Source of the DNA: a virus
Direction: 5' to 3' (one strand)
IMG/VR virus record: IMGVR_UViG_3300021341_000063
Coordinates: 1 to 39,370 of that record
Length of the DNA: 39,370 nucleotides
In this document: piece by piece, positions 15,225 through 23,300 of the stretch
Layout of the letters: each line of letters begins with the position of its first letter
How positions within the stretch are numbered: the first letter of the stretch is position 1
Notes under the pieces: model-generated
What the model was told of the DNA's origin: nothing
The model's input: only the letters and a program-made list of their open reading frames with translations
Databases searched by the model: none
Translations under genes and position numbers: made by a program

Positions 15225-16502
15225 TCAGGCCCGCTCAGCCAGCGCGACGAAGTGCGACTTGGTGGCGGACCCGTTGGCCGGGCTCACCGGCGCCGACAGA
15301 TGCGGCTGACCGCCAAAGCGGAAGGTCCACCGGAACGCCTCGATCGCGTAGTCGAAGTAAAGGTGCATCGACTGCGCGAATTTCGGCCCGGCCTCGCGGC
15401 GCAGCGCGTGGTAGCCCTTCGGCGAGATCAGCTGCAGGTCGCCAAGATCGCCCAGCGTCTTGGCGTGCTCGCTGAACCGAACCGGGTAGCCCATCAGCAT
15501 GCCGCCGGGCGCGTCCATCAGGCCGTTCGGCGGCATCCAGATCGGCTTGTCGCCGATGGTCATGGTCGCAAGCTGCGGGATGGTGTCGCGGTTGGTCAGC
15601 CAGAACGGGCTGTCGCCGGGAAGAACCAGCAGCCGCGAATACATCTTCAGCACGTTTGCCGCCAGCAGCGTGTCGGCCGACTGGCTGCCCTCTTTCGGGA
15701 CCGTGACCAGCGCATTGGATTCCATCCAGCCCAGCGGGCGGCCCACACCGCTGCCGTAGACCATCGCGTTGTTCTTCTTCCACGCGATTGCCTGGCCCGC
15801 CTTGCGGGTCATCCGCGACTGCATGAGCGGCGCATCCTCCATCAGCTCGTCTGTGCACAGAACAAATGCGTAGCACTCATGGAGCGGCAGACTGCGCGGG
15901 TCAGTGACCAGCTTCGAGGGAGACATCTGCTTGCCCTCGCTGCGCCAGCTTGCCTGCACGCCGCTGGACCCCCAGGGCGTGGTCTCGTCGGCAATCGACT
16001 TCACCTCGCGCTTGGACGTGGGCTCTTCGTCGACCAGCGGACCGAACTCATCCAGATCCGCGACGACCTCGAAAATGCCGTCGCTGAACTCGGACGGCAC
16101 CATGTACCCCTCGCCGCTCGATGCGCCGCCCTCATGCACATTGGTCGGCGCACCGAACAAGCGGCGGTCGACATTGCCGCTAACCTGCGCATTGCGGACG
16201 GCATGCGCAAATTCGCCGAGGCTCTTGAAGCCGCCGGTGGTTTCCGGGTTCGGATCGTGCACCGCGTTGCGCCCGCCACCGGGGGTGGTCACGACGGCCT
16301 CCATGGTCCGGCGCTGTTCGGCCAGCTTTTCGATACCGGCGATCTCGGCGTTGGTGGCCTCGATATTCGCCACGATGCTGTCGTAACGGTCCTGTTCCTC
16401 GGCCGTCATTTCGCGACCTTCGTTTTCGGCCGCATCGACCAGTTTGATGCCATCCGCCTTAAGGTCGGCCAGCTTATTCTTCAGCTCCGCGAGCTTTTTC
16501 AT
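15225..16502 (-). CDS. HK97-fold major capsid protein
   Basis: A 425-aa protein. Residues 1-65 form a charged coiled-coil delta domain (LKNKLADLKADGIKLVDAAE), followed by a linker and the HK97 fold, including EGYMVPSEFSDGIFEVVADL, DELMEDAPLMQSRMTRKAGQ and NAMVYGSGVGRPLGWM, and a late WTFRFGGQ strand. It assembles the icosahedral shell; the delta domain is expected to be cut off by the adjacent protease. Start at 16502 has GGAGGG 5-6 bases upstream; a longer in-frame extension to 16559 is unlikely. Confidence 0.95.
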   Translation of the reverse strand: MKKLAELKNKLADLKADGIKLVDAAENEGREMTAEEQDRYDSIVANIEATNAEIAGIEKLAEQRRTMEAVVTTPGGGRNAVHDPNPETTGGFKSLGEFAHAVRNAQVSGNVDRRLFGAPTNVHEGGASSGEGYMVPSEFSDGIFEVVADLDEFGPLVDEEPTSKREVKSIADETTPWGSSGVQASWRSEGKQMSPSKLVTDPRSLPLHECYAFVLCTDELMEDAPLMQSRMTRKAGQAIAWKKNNAMVYGSGVGRPLGWMESNALVTVPKEGSQSADTLLAANVLKMYSRLLVLPGDSPFWLTNRDTIPQLATMTIGDKPIWMPPNGLMDAPGGMLMGYPVRFSEHAKTLGDLGDLQLISPKGYHALRREAGPKFAQSMHLYFDYAIEAFRWTFRFGGQPHLSAPVSPANGSATKSHFVALAERA

Positions 16503-16593
16503 GGGTCCCTCCATCATGCCGGGAACACGCCATCCCTTGACGATGCGCCCGGCGCGCATCGCTTTGGTGACCTTCAGGTCGTGGTTCGATTGA

Positions 16594-17526
16594 TCAGAGC
16601 AGGTTCATCCTCTGCCGCGCCAGGCTGGCATTGCGGCGGCCGCGGCCCGTCTTGCCGCCGCGCGCGAGCCGCTGGATCGTCTCATCCAGCGTTGCGACAC
16701 GATCGGCCATACCGAGGCGGACAGCCTCCTGGGCCCCGTAGGCGCGACCGCCGCCCATATGCCGCTCAGATGTTTCAGGATCAGCCCGGACAACCGACAC
16801 CGGAACGCCGCGCGCCTTGGCGACATCCTTGGTGAAGGCCTCGTAGGCCGACCGCACATCCGCCTGCAGGGCCTTGCGCGCCGCGTCGTCCAGCGGCTCG
16901 AACGGGTTGCCCTCGACTTTCCGCGCCCCCTCGAAAATGAAGGTTGGGGCAATGCCCTGCGCCTGCAGCGCGGCACTGACATCCCGGTGCAACATGTAGA
17001 CACCGATGGAGCCGACCGTTCCGGACGGCGTCACCACCAGCTCATCCGCCGCGCTCGCGATCCAGTATGCCGCGCTGGCGGCAAGCGTATTCGCCACCGC
17101 GACGATCGGACGATCTGCCCGCCGCGCCGCCCGGATCATCGCCGCCGTTTCCGGCACCAGGTCGATCTGCCCGCCCGGGCTGTCGATCTCGATGACGATG
17201 GCCGACGTGCCGCTGTCTTCCGCGGCCTGGCGAAACGCGCGCTGGAAGGCAACCAGGTTCGCCGCCCCGGGACCACTGATATCCGCCATCATGTTTCCAC
17301 GCGGCAGGATGGTTCCCATCAGGCGCAGGACGCGAATGGTTTTCTGACCGGCGCTGACCTCACCTGAGATCTCCGCTTTCGGTCGCTCATCGAAGGCGGG
17401 CTCGGCGCGGGGCCCCATCCGTGCCCTCAGTGCGATGGCCGACACGATGGCCTCGGCCTTCTGGGGCTCGATCAGCCAGACCCCCTGCCCGGCTGCCCGC
17501 AGCAGCCGTTCGATTTCATGCGGCAT
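16594..17526 (-). CDS. S49 (SppA/ClpP-fold) head maturation protease
   Basis: A 310-aa serine peptidase. It has the ClpP-fold signatures IEIDSPGGQ (114-120) and NTLAASAAYWIA, placing the nucleophile at Ser151, with the likely general base Lys203 in FEGARKVEGN. The Ser-to-Lys distance of 52 matches the lambda gpC protease pair. It would process the capsid delta domain and then be lost. The basic C-terminal tail may bind scaffold. It overlaps the portal gene end by 11 bp. Confidence 0.93.
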   Translation of the reverse strand: MPHEIERLLRAAGQGVWLIEPQKAEAIVSAIALRARMGPRAEPAFDERPKAEISGEVSAGQKTIRVLRLMGTILPRGNMMADISGPGAANLVAFQRAFRQAAEDSGTSAIVIEIDSPGGQIDLVPETAAMIRAARRADRPIVAVANTLAASAAYWIASAADELVVTPSGTVGSIGVYMLHRDVSAALQAQGIAPTFIFEGARKVEGNPFEPLDDAARKALQADVRSAYEAFTKDVAKARGVPVSVVRADPETSERHMGGGRAYGAQEAVRLGMADRVATLDETIQRLARGGKTGRGRRNASLARQRMNLL

Positions 17527-18811
17527 TTTTCACCACCTCCAGTTTCGGACGACCGCCGTTGCGCGCCACGCTGTGGCGCAGAAACGCGATCGCGGCCTCT
17601 GTACTCTGCCCGCTGTCGCGCGGACTCCCGGCCGGCGCCATGTTCAGCGGTTCGATAAACCTGTCTCCGGCCGTCCCGATTCCGTTCATGTTCTCCAGCC
17701 GCCGAATCTCGTTGACGCTCAGCCAGCCCCATTGACGCGCCAGGGAATAGGCCTCGTAGCGCGCCTTGATGTCCCCGCGCAGAAGGCTGGCCACATTGAA
17801 CTCGAAATATTCCCCGGGCATGAGGAACGTCTTGTCGGCGCTGCGCTCGATCAGCTCCAGCCATGGCCCCAGCGTGTCGGTCACGAACTCCAGCGCCTGC
17901 TGTTCGATATTGCTGAACGTCGCCTTGTCGAGGATGCCAACCTTGTGCGGCGGCACCCGCCACAGCCTGGCGATGTCCGACCACAGTTCCTTGCGCGTCT
18001 CCAGGAACTGCGACTGCTCGTTCGTGGCGCCGAGCTGCTGGATATCCATGCCGTACTCCAGAACCCCGGGCTTGCCGCGGTTGCGGCCGCCGAACCATCG
18101 CTGCCAGGCGTTCAGGAAATTCCGCTTCGACTCCTCCCCGTCGAAATGACCGGAATGCTTGAACACGAACGGCGGCGTGGCGTCGTTCTCGAAGAACCGC
18201 GCGCCGTAGGCCTGCAACGCCAGCGCCGCCCCGATCGCCTCGCGCCCGTCGTGCAGGATCGCGGAATTGCCCGTGACACCGTCGACATGCGGCGGAACCG
18301 CGATGAACCAGACCTCATCCTCCAGCAGCACGCGCTCCGGCCGTCCCGGTTCGCGCACCCGGAACCTGCGGCTCCGGTCGGACAGCAGCTCGACGGAATA
18401 ATTGCGGCGCTCGATGCGCCACATCTGTTCCCTCGGCGTATCCTGGTCGATGCGCTCTGCCAGGTACTGCCCCTCGGCGGCCAGGTCGTCGACCATGTTC
18501 GCGAAAAAGTCGAACGACGTATCGCGCGGGTTCGGGTTGCCGAACAACCGCGCGACGGGGTGGTTGCGCACCCTGTGCCGGTCATCCCGGGCGTCACGCT
18601 CGAACACGCCAAACGACAGCCCGGCCACGGAATCCATCAGCGTCTTGATGCTCGCCCGCACCACCGGCAGCTTGCGGGCGGCGTCGACGGTCACGTGCAC
18701 GCCTGATTTCGTCGGCACGCCGACAGGCTGAAACCAGAAATCGTCGCTTGCATCGCGGTCTCGCGGCGCGGGCGTTTCCGCCCGCTTTGATCCCCGCAGG
18801 AAATCGAACAT
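17516..18811 (-). CDS. HK97-type portal protein
   Basis: A 431-aa portal with family landmarks: VVRASIKTLMDSVAGLSFGV, HPVARLFGNPNP, DDLAAEGQYLAER, the LWRVPPHKVGILDKATFSN segment and WGWLSVNEIRRLENM before the C-terminus. Twelve copies form the DNA entry channel at one vertex. It starts 5 bases after the terminase stop and overlaps the protease gene. Confidence 0.95.
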   Translation of the reverse strand: MFDFLRGSKRAETPAPRDRDASDDFWFQPVGVPTKSGVHVTVDAARKLPVVRASIKTLMDSVAGLSFGVFERDARDDRHRVRNHPVARLFGNPNPRDTSFDFFANMVDDLAAEGQYLAERIDQDTPREQMWRIERRNYSVELLSDRSRRFRVREPGRPERVLLEDEVWFIAVPPHVDGVTGNSAILHDGREAIGAALALQAYGARFFENDATPPFVFKHSGHFDGEESKRNFLNAWQRWFGGRNRGKPGVLEYGMDIQQLGATNEQSQFLETRKELWSDIARLWRVPPHKVGILDKATFSNIEQQALEFVTDTLGPWLELIERSADKTFLMPGEYFEFNVASLLRGDIKARYEAYSLARQWGWLSVNEIRRLENMNGIGTAGDRFIEPLNMAPAGSPRDSGQSTEAAIAFLRHSVARNGGRPKLEVVKNAA

Positions 18812-18815
18812 CGTT

Positions 18816-20522
18816 TCAGCCCACCATGTAGTCGTTCGGAATGCTCAGCGCTGCGGCGCGCGCCGCCGCCGGGTTCATGTCCATCAGCATCGCCGCGTTG
18901 AACATCGCGATCAGCGGGTCGATCTTGCCGACCCCGGAGCGCGCCTTCGTGATCAGCACGTTGTTACCCTTCGCCTCGGCTTTGGCATTGCCAAGAACCC
19001 AGGTCATGATCGGCTGGCCGCCGTGCTCGAACGTGCCATCCATCAGCCGCCGCTCCAGCCCCTTGATCGTGCCGCTCAGCCAGCCGCCCTGCCGGACGCC
19101 GTAGATGAACTCCAGCGGATAGCCGCGCTCCAGCAGCTCATCCACCAGCGCCGCAACGCCCCATGGGTCCAGCCCGAAGGCCGACGTATCCGGGAACAGG
19201 TTGGCCGCCTGAACGCGGTCGCAAAGGTCGACGATATCGCGCACATGCGCTGTCGGCTCCTCGTCGATCACCAGGTCGCCTGACGCCTCCAGGTCGCGCA
19301 GCTTCGGCGCGATTTCCTGCCGGCGCTCCAGCACATCCGGAATACACCAGGCCCGCGTCCAGCTCAGCCAGCGGCGCGTCTGCGCACAGCGCCCGATCAG
19401 GTGAAGCGACGCAAGGTCGTCGGCGCCGCCCATGTCTCCGCCTGCCACCACCACCTCGGACCGCTCCAGCAGCGTATCGAGGTCCAGCCCGCCGGTTTCC
19501 CGCTTCGGCCAGTAATCGGCTCCGACCCAGCGCTCGGAATGCAGGCCGAGACCGATCTCGATGTTCAGATGCTGGCTGACCCAGATCTGCTCTGCCTCCG
19601 GCGATGCGCTGCCGTTGTTCTCGTATTCCGCCTCCAGCCGCGCCCGGCTGATGGATCGATCTAGGTTCGGCAGCACCAGGTGCCAGTTGTCCCGGTTGCG
19701 CCAGAACGCCTCGTCCTTCTGCAGATCCTGCGGGAACTCGTAGAGAACCGGCAACATGATCGGTGCCGATCCGCCACGGCCGTCCCGGATGGCGCGGGCC
19801 TTCTTCAGCTCCTCTTTCCAGATCCCGGTCGGCTCCCGGTCGGACTGGGTGGTGATCATCATCACCTGACCGCCTGTCATGGTGATGCCGCCGCCACGGA
19901 TCTGCTGCATGACCGAGGCCGCCTGTTTCTTTTTCCCCAGCTCGTGCAGCTCGTCGATGATCGTCAGCACCGGGATTTCCCCGGTGACGATAGAGGTGTC
20001 GAACGTCTTGACGTGCAGCTGCGACCCAGAATTTCGAACTGTGATTTGACGGGAGTAGTCTTGGATGTGAAACACCTTTGCTAAGATCTCATCCAAACGG
20101 ATCATGTCGCTTGCCTGCTTGAAACACCTTGCACTGATGTTCTGGCTCGGCCCGATCAGCAGCATCTGCGCCCGCGGCGTTTCCTCAAGGTAGAGGGCGG
20201 TCAGCGCCAGCGCCGCGACATAGGTCGACTTCGAGCTTTTCTTCGGGACCATGCACAGGCATTCCCACACCAGCCGCGCGCCGGTCTCGGGATCCTCGCT
20301 GGCAAGAAAGGCCACCAGCACGTCGCGGAACCAGTCGCCGCAGGCTTCTTTCAGCGGCGGGTTACCGGCCACGTCCGGCAGCCGCAGCCGGTTGAAGAAC
20401 GCCAGCGCCTTGGCCGCCCGCTTCTCGTTGAACGGGACATCTGCCATCGGCGTCTCGCCGCGCTGAATCCGCTCCCACCAGTCCGGGCATGCGAACATCG
20501 GCAGGTGTTCAGTGCGGGCCAT
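18816..20522 (-). CDS. Terminase large subunit
   Basis: A 568-aa packaging motor. The N-terminal ATPase has a deviant Walker A VPKKSSKST (residues 92-100) and Walker B VLTIIDELHE (185-194). The C-terminal nuclease starts with VVVAGGDMGG (first catalytic Asp363). This is the HK97/lambdoid-type TerL. The ATG at 20522 is preferred over a TTG at 20534 because GGAGG sits 5 bases upstream. It overlaps the small subunit by 14 bp. A patch around 20030-20150 has lower GC than the rest. Confidence 0.94.
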   Translation of the reverse strand: MARTEHLPMFACPDWWERIQRGETPMADVPFNEKRAAKALAFFNRLRLPDVAGNPPLKEACGDWFRDVLVAFLASEDPETGARLVWECLCMVPKKSSKSTYVAALALTALYLEETPRAQMLLIGPSQNISARCFKQASDMIRLDEILAKVFHIQDYSRQITVRNSGSQLHVKTFDTSIVTGEIPVLTIIDELHELGKKKQAASVMQQIRGGGITMTGGQVMMITTQSDREPTGIWKEELKKARAIRDGRGGSAPIMLPVLYEFPQDLQKDEAFWRNRDNWHLVLPNLDRSISRARLEAEYENNGSASPEAEQIWVSQHLNIEIGLGLHSERWVGADYWPKRETGGLDLDTLLERSEVVVAGGDMGGADDLASLHLIGRCAQTRRWLSWTRAWCIPDVLERRQEIAPKLRDLEASGDLVIDEEPTAHVRDIVDLCDRVQAANLFPDTSAFGLDPWGVAALVDELLERGYPLEFIYGVRQGGWLSGTIKGLERRLMDGTFEHGGQPIMTWVLGNAKAEAKGNNVLITKARSGVGKIDPLIAMFNAAMLMDMNPAAARAAALSIPNDYMVG

Positions 20523-20982
20523 GCTCGCCTCCAAGGCCCAGCTCGCGTTCCAGCGCCTCCTCTGCCTCCTGCGCAGCGCCGGCGTCGATCTCCTTCTTGC
20601 CCTTCGGCTTGGGCTTGTCCCCCTGTTTCGCGGCGCTATCCAGGAATGCGGATGCGTTCATCTGATCGTTTTTCTCGATCATCCGGTTCAGCTCGCGCAT
20701 CGCGCCGACGTTTCCCTTTTCGACCTGGGCGGCCAGTTTCTGGAACTGCCATGCGACCAGTCGATCGCGCTGCATGTCGCGCGTCTTCAGGATCGAAAAA
20801 TAATGCTTGTTCAGCGTTGGAACAGAAATGTGGCAGGCATTTGCGATCCGTTCCTTGCCCCACCCAAGAGCAAGTAACATCATGATTTTGTTGGCATTTT
20901 CCTGCGAGTACCGATGCGCCGGCCGCCCCCGTCGGCCAGACGGATGACGAACCGGGTCACCGAACAGGTCCAGATCGCCCAT
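20509..20982 (-). CDS. Terminase small subunit
   Basis: A 157-aa DNA-recognition subunit. A putative helix-turn-helix lies at WGKERIANACHISVPTLNKHY (about residues 41-61), followed by a helical oligomerisation region and an acidic/Lys-rich C-terminus that would contact TerL. The start at 20982 has a GGGAG ribosome site 8-9 bases upstream. The HNH gene upstream fits cos-type packaging. Confidence 0.87.
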   Translation of the reverse strand: MGDLDLFGDPVRHPSGRRGRPAHRYSQENANKIMMLLALGWGKERIANACHISVPTLNKHYFSILKTRDMQRDRLVAWQFQKLAAQVEKGNVGAMRELNRMIEKNDQMNASAFLDSAAKQGDKPKPKGKKEIDAGAAQEAEEALERELGLGGEHGPH

Positions 20983-21073
20983 CCGATTTTCTCCCGTCAA
21001 AAAAAATTCTCCAAGTGGCTGTCCCGCGCCGGTCCCTGCAACCCTCCTTCTGGAGATTTGCACCCCCCCCCCT
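20983..21073 (-). other. Noncoding gap before terS with a G10 tract; candidate cos region
   Basis: This 91-base gap between the HNH gene and terS contains, on the minus strand, ten consecutive G residues (21063-21072) directly after the HNH stop, then a short A/T-rich stretch with an A-rich run on the plus strand near 21000. In cos phages with an HNH beside terS the cohesive-end site is often here. No paired cos repeats are proven by eye. Confidence 0.35.
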
Positions 21074-21919
21074 TCAGCGCCCGGACACAACCTCATCCCT
21101 CGGATCGCTGCTGTAGTCGCGCCACCACCGACTGATTGCAGACCTGGTCCCGTCGCCACGCCCCGCAGGCATCCGCGCCAGGCTATCGCCCACACTATCC
21201 GGCGCGACCACCACCACCTCCGACACCCCGAGCGCCCGGCGCCACCAGTCCCGCACCTCCGCCTTCGGCTCCGAAACGATGAACCAGACCCGGGGCCAGT
21301 CCGCCCGCCGGCCCAGCTGCGCCAGCACGGCGTTCCGCGCCCGCAACGCCGGGCCAAGCCAGCGTCGACGATCCCACCCGTGCAGGTCCTGCCCGGACAG
21401 CATCGACGCGATCTCATCCAGATCCAGCACCAGATCGCCCGGTACGCGCCGCGACCGCACCAACGTCGACTTGCCAGCACATGGCGGCCCGGCCACCAGA
21501 ACGACCGGAACCAGCGACCGACCGATCCACTCCGGATGCGTCTGAGCCGCGCCACTCGACTGCGCCGCGCGCTCGATCGCCTGCTTGACGCTGTCGTGCC
21601 ACAGCTTGCTGACGGACTGGCAGTTGCCGGGATCAAAGAACCGCGCACGGTCCCCGCGATGCGGCCGCCGATGGTCGACCACCGGCGCATTCGGCGCCCG
21701 GCCACGCCCGACCAGAGGCACCCCGGTCTGACAGCAGGTCATGCCGTCGCGGATCAGAACCTGATCGCGCAACAGCGACCACGCCTTCGTCTTGTACCAC
21801 CGCCGCCAGTCCTGCTCCGCCCGGCGCACCGCATCGTGCCGCCGCGCATCCGCAACCGAATTGTCGATGCGCGGCTTGCCCGCACCCACCTTCGGGCGAA
21901 CCGTCGTCAGTCGTGCCAT
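21074..21919 (-). CDS. HNH endonuclease fused to a P-loop domain
   Basis: A 281-aa two-part protein. Residues 40-112 are an HNH module (W..K.W..LR..VL.RDGMTC, then VVDHRRPHRGD, FDPGNCQ and LWHDSVKQ), the type that helps terminase cut cos DNA. Residues 137-281 begin with a Walker A VAGPPCAGKST (144-152) and an LVLDLDEI acidic strand (163-170), like small nucleotide or polynucleotide kinases. The ATG at 21919 has GGAG 5 bases upstream. The fusion is unusual, since phage HNH terminase partners are normally single-domain. Confidence 0.85.
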   Translation of the reverse strand: MARLTTVRPKVGAGKPRIDNSVADARRHDAVRRAEQDWRRWYKTKAWSLLRDQVLIRDGMTCCQTGVPLVGRGRAPNAPVVDHRRPHRGDRARFFDPGNCQSVSKLWHDSVKQAIERAAQSSGAAQTHPEWIGRSLVPVVLVAGPPCAGKSTLVRSRRVPGDLVLDLDEIASMLSGQDLHGWDRRRWLGPALRARNAVLAQLGRRADWPRVWFIVSEPKAEVRDWWRRALGVSEVVVVAPDSVGDSLARMPAGRGDGTRSAISRWWRDYSSDPRDEVVSGR

Positions 21920-22002
21920 GCGATCTCCGATCAGCACCAGCCCGCCCGGGGAGGAGGAGAGGACGGGCCGGCGCCTAACGTCGCCCCCGCGACGCGTCCG
22001 AA

Positions 22003-22078
22003 TTGGTTGCCGGGGCAGGACTTGAACCTGCGACCTGCGGGTTATGAGCCCGCCGAGCTACCATCTGCTCCACCCGGA
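22003..22078 (-). tRNA. Initiator-type tRNA-fMet (anticodon CAT)
   Basis: A 76-nt cloverleaf with CCA encoded at 22005-22003. The anticodon arm is GCGGG-CTCATAA-CCCGC, carrying the three consecutive G:C pairs (29-31/39-41) that mark initiator tRNAs. The acceptor has a G1-A72 mismatch, matching the required lack of a 1:72 pair, plus an extra U2-C71 mismatch, so only five acceptor pairs remain. The D arm (GAGC/GCTC) and T arm (GCAGG/CCTGC) are intact. It sits in the leader of the late operon, on the sense strand. It may be functional or decaying. Confidence 0.88.
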
Positions 22079-22271
22079 CAAAAGAAAGGCCCGGCAGGGA
22101 TGATACCTCCGGGCACATTGCAGGCGTGTCACTCTCGGCGTTTTCTGAACCTGGGTTCTGAACCGGAGCCCGCCGCCCACCCGCACGGGCCACGGTCTGC
22201 TTTGGCAGAGGGGGTCACCGGCATAGGGCTATTGGGACGCGACGGTAACCGCTGCCGCGCCGATCTGTCAA
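22079..22271 (-). promoter_or_regulatory. Candidate late promoter and leader
   Basis: Overlapping the stop of the NusG-like gene is TTGACA (22271-22266), and 17 bases on is TTACCG, a weak -10. The ~170-base leader before the tRNA contains two copies of GGTTCAGAA (minus strand) 13 bases apart (22143-22151 and 22156-22164); the second lies in the palindrome GGTTC-T-GAACC. It could hold a late promoter plus a site for an antitermination factor. Evidence is sequence pattern only. Confidence 0.35.
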
Positions 22272-22900
22272 CCTGTCTTGCGCAACGGAACCAGATCGCC
22301 GGTCGACGCCTCGACGCTTGTCTCGCGTCCGAACAGGCTGAACCGCACCATCGCACCGCCGCTGGCCCGAAGTTCCACCACCTCGCAGGTGAACCCGGAG
22401 AACGGCCCGCTGCGGAACAGCGCGCTATCCCCCTCTCCCACCAGACGCTGCCGGCGGCGGCGTGCCCGCTCTGCCTTGCGCGCGGCGTCCGCTTCGGCGT
22501 CCACCTTGCGCATCTGGTGGATGGCGCGCAGCTTCTTCGGTTCCAGCGCGCCCCATGTGCCATCGGACCGGCACAGCGCGCCGGTGATGAACGGGCCGCT
22601 GGTGACCGCATGCACCACCGGATCTCCGGGGAAGCGCGCAAAGACATACCCTGGCAGATAGCGGCGCTGATATTCCCGCATCGCGCCGAACCGTTTCGCC
22701 TTGCGCGTCAGCACCGGGTGGAAGGCGTAGACCCCCCGCAACCGCAGCCATGCCTCCGCCTGATCCTCTCGCTGCGGCACGACACGCAGCGCGTACCAGT
22801 ATGGCTTGCCGCGCCGAAAGATCGGTGACCTGTCGGCGCCCTGCCCGTCCTTGCAGTAGCGCGCCTCGATGTCCCTGACCAGTTGTTCCATCCCGTTCAT
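22268..22900 (-). CDS. NusG-like transcription elongation/antitermination factor
   Basis: A 210-aa NusG paralogue. An NGN domain spans about residues 33-130 (KPYWYALRVVPQREDQAEAW, then YQRRYLPGYVFARF), followed by a charged Arg/Lys linker and a KOW-type domain (EGDSALFRSGPFSGFTCEVV). It should bind RNA polymerase and promote processivity, as NusG and RfaH do. The start at 22900 has GAGGGG about 6 bases upstream. It lies between the replication genes and the late operon, where lambdoid phages place Q, suggesting it controls late transcription. Target sites are unknown. Confidence 0.85.
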   Translation of the reverse strand: MNGMEQLVRDIEARYCKDGQGADRSPIFRRGKPYWYALRVVPQREDQAEAWLRLRGVYAFHPVLTRKAKRFGAMREYQRRYLPGYVFARFPGDPVVHAVTSGPFITGALCRSDGTWGALEPKKLRAIHQMRKVDAEADAARKAERARRRRQRLVGEGDSALFRSGPFSGFTCEVVELRASGGAMVRFSLFGRETSVEASTGDLVPLRKTG

Positions 22901-22967
22901 GCCCGTTCCCCTCACTCCAAGATTTAGCGTCGCCAACATTCCAACCCACAACATCCTGATTTCATGC

Positions 22968-23300
22968 GGGAAGGTAGGGAGGATAGCCGTTCCGCAATCG
23001 CGCTATCCTCCCGCTGTTTCTCAAACATCAACCAATTGGTTTCATTCGAACTTTTCGATCCAAAGGGAAGGAAGGGAGGATAGGGAGGCATTTTGTAGTG
23101 TTTTTTAAGATTTCCTGTTCCACCCATTTTACCGCCATCCCAATGTCGCGCGCGCGCATACGCGTAGGTCAGATTTTGCCTCCCCAGCCTCCCCACCCTC
23201 CCGCAGCGACGCGCAAGCCTCTGTGTCACAACAGTTTTCCCCCTGACCCCGTAAATGCGCTATCTTCCCGCCGCATCGCTCTACCTTCCCTAGCCTCCCG
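22968..23300. repeat. Iteron-like array of 9-bp repeats; candidate replication origin
   Basis: A noncoding interval (22901-23289) holds many copies of GGGARGnTA, many joined end to end with 9-bp period. On the plus strand they lie at 22968-22986 and 23065-23090; inverted copies are at 23003-23012, 23178-23203 (degenerate), 23259-23269 and 23281-23299, the last overlapping the helicase stop. The copies at 22977 and 23002 form an 11-bp inverted repeat. Between arrays lie an AT-rich stretch (23089-23115) and a 20-bp alternating CG/CA/TA tract (23147-23166). The position beside the helicase gene suggests an origin. Confidence 0.65.

Noticed and set aside
15252-16835. A 527-aa plus-strand reading frame opposite the major capsid gene
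   Set aside because: Same shadow pattern; the capsid on the other strand is a textbook HK97 protein.
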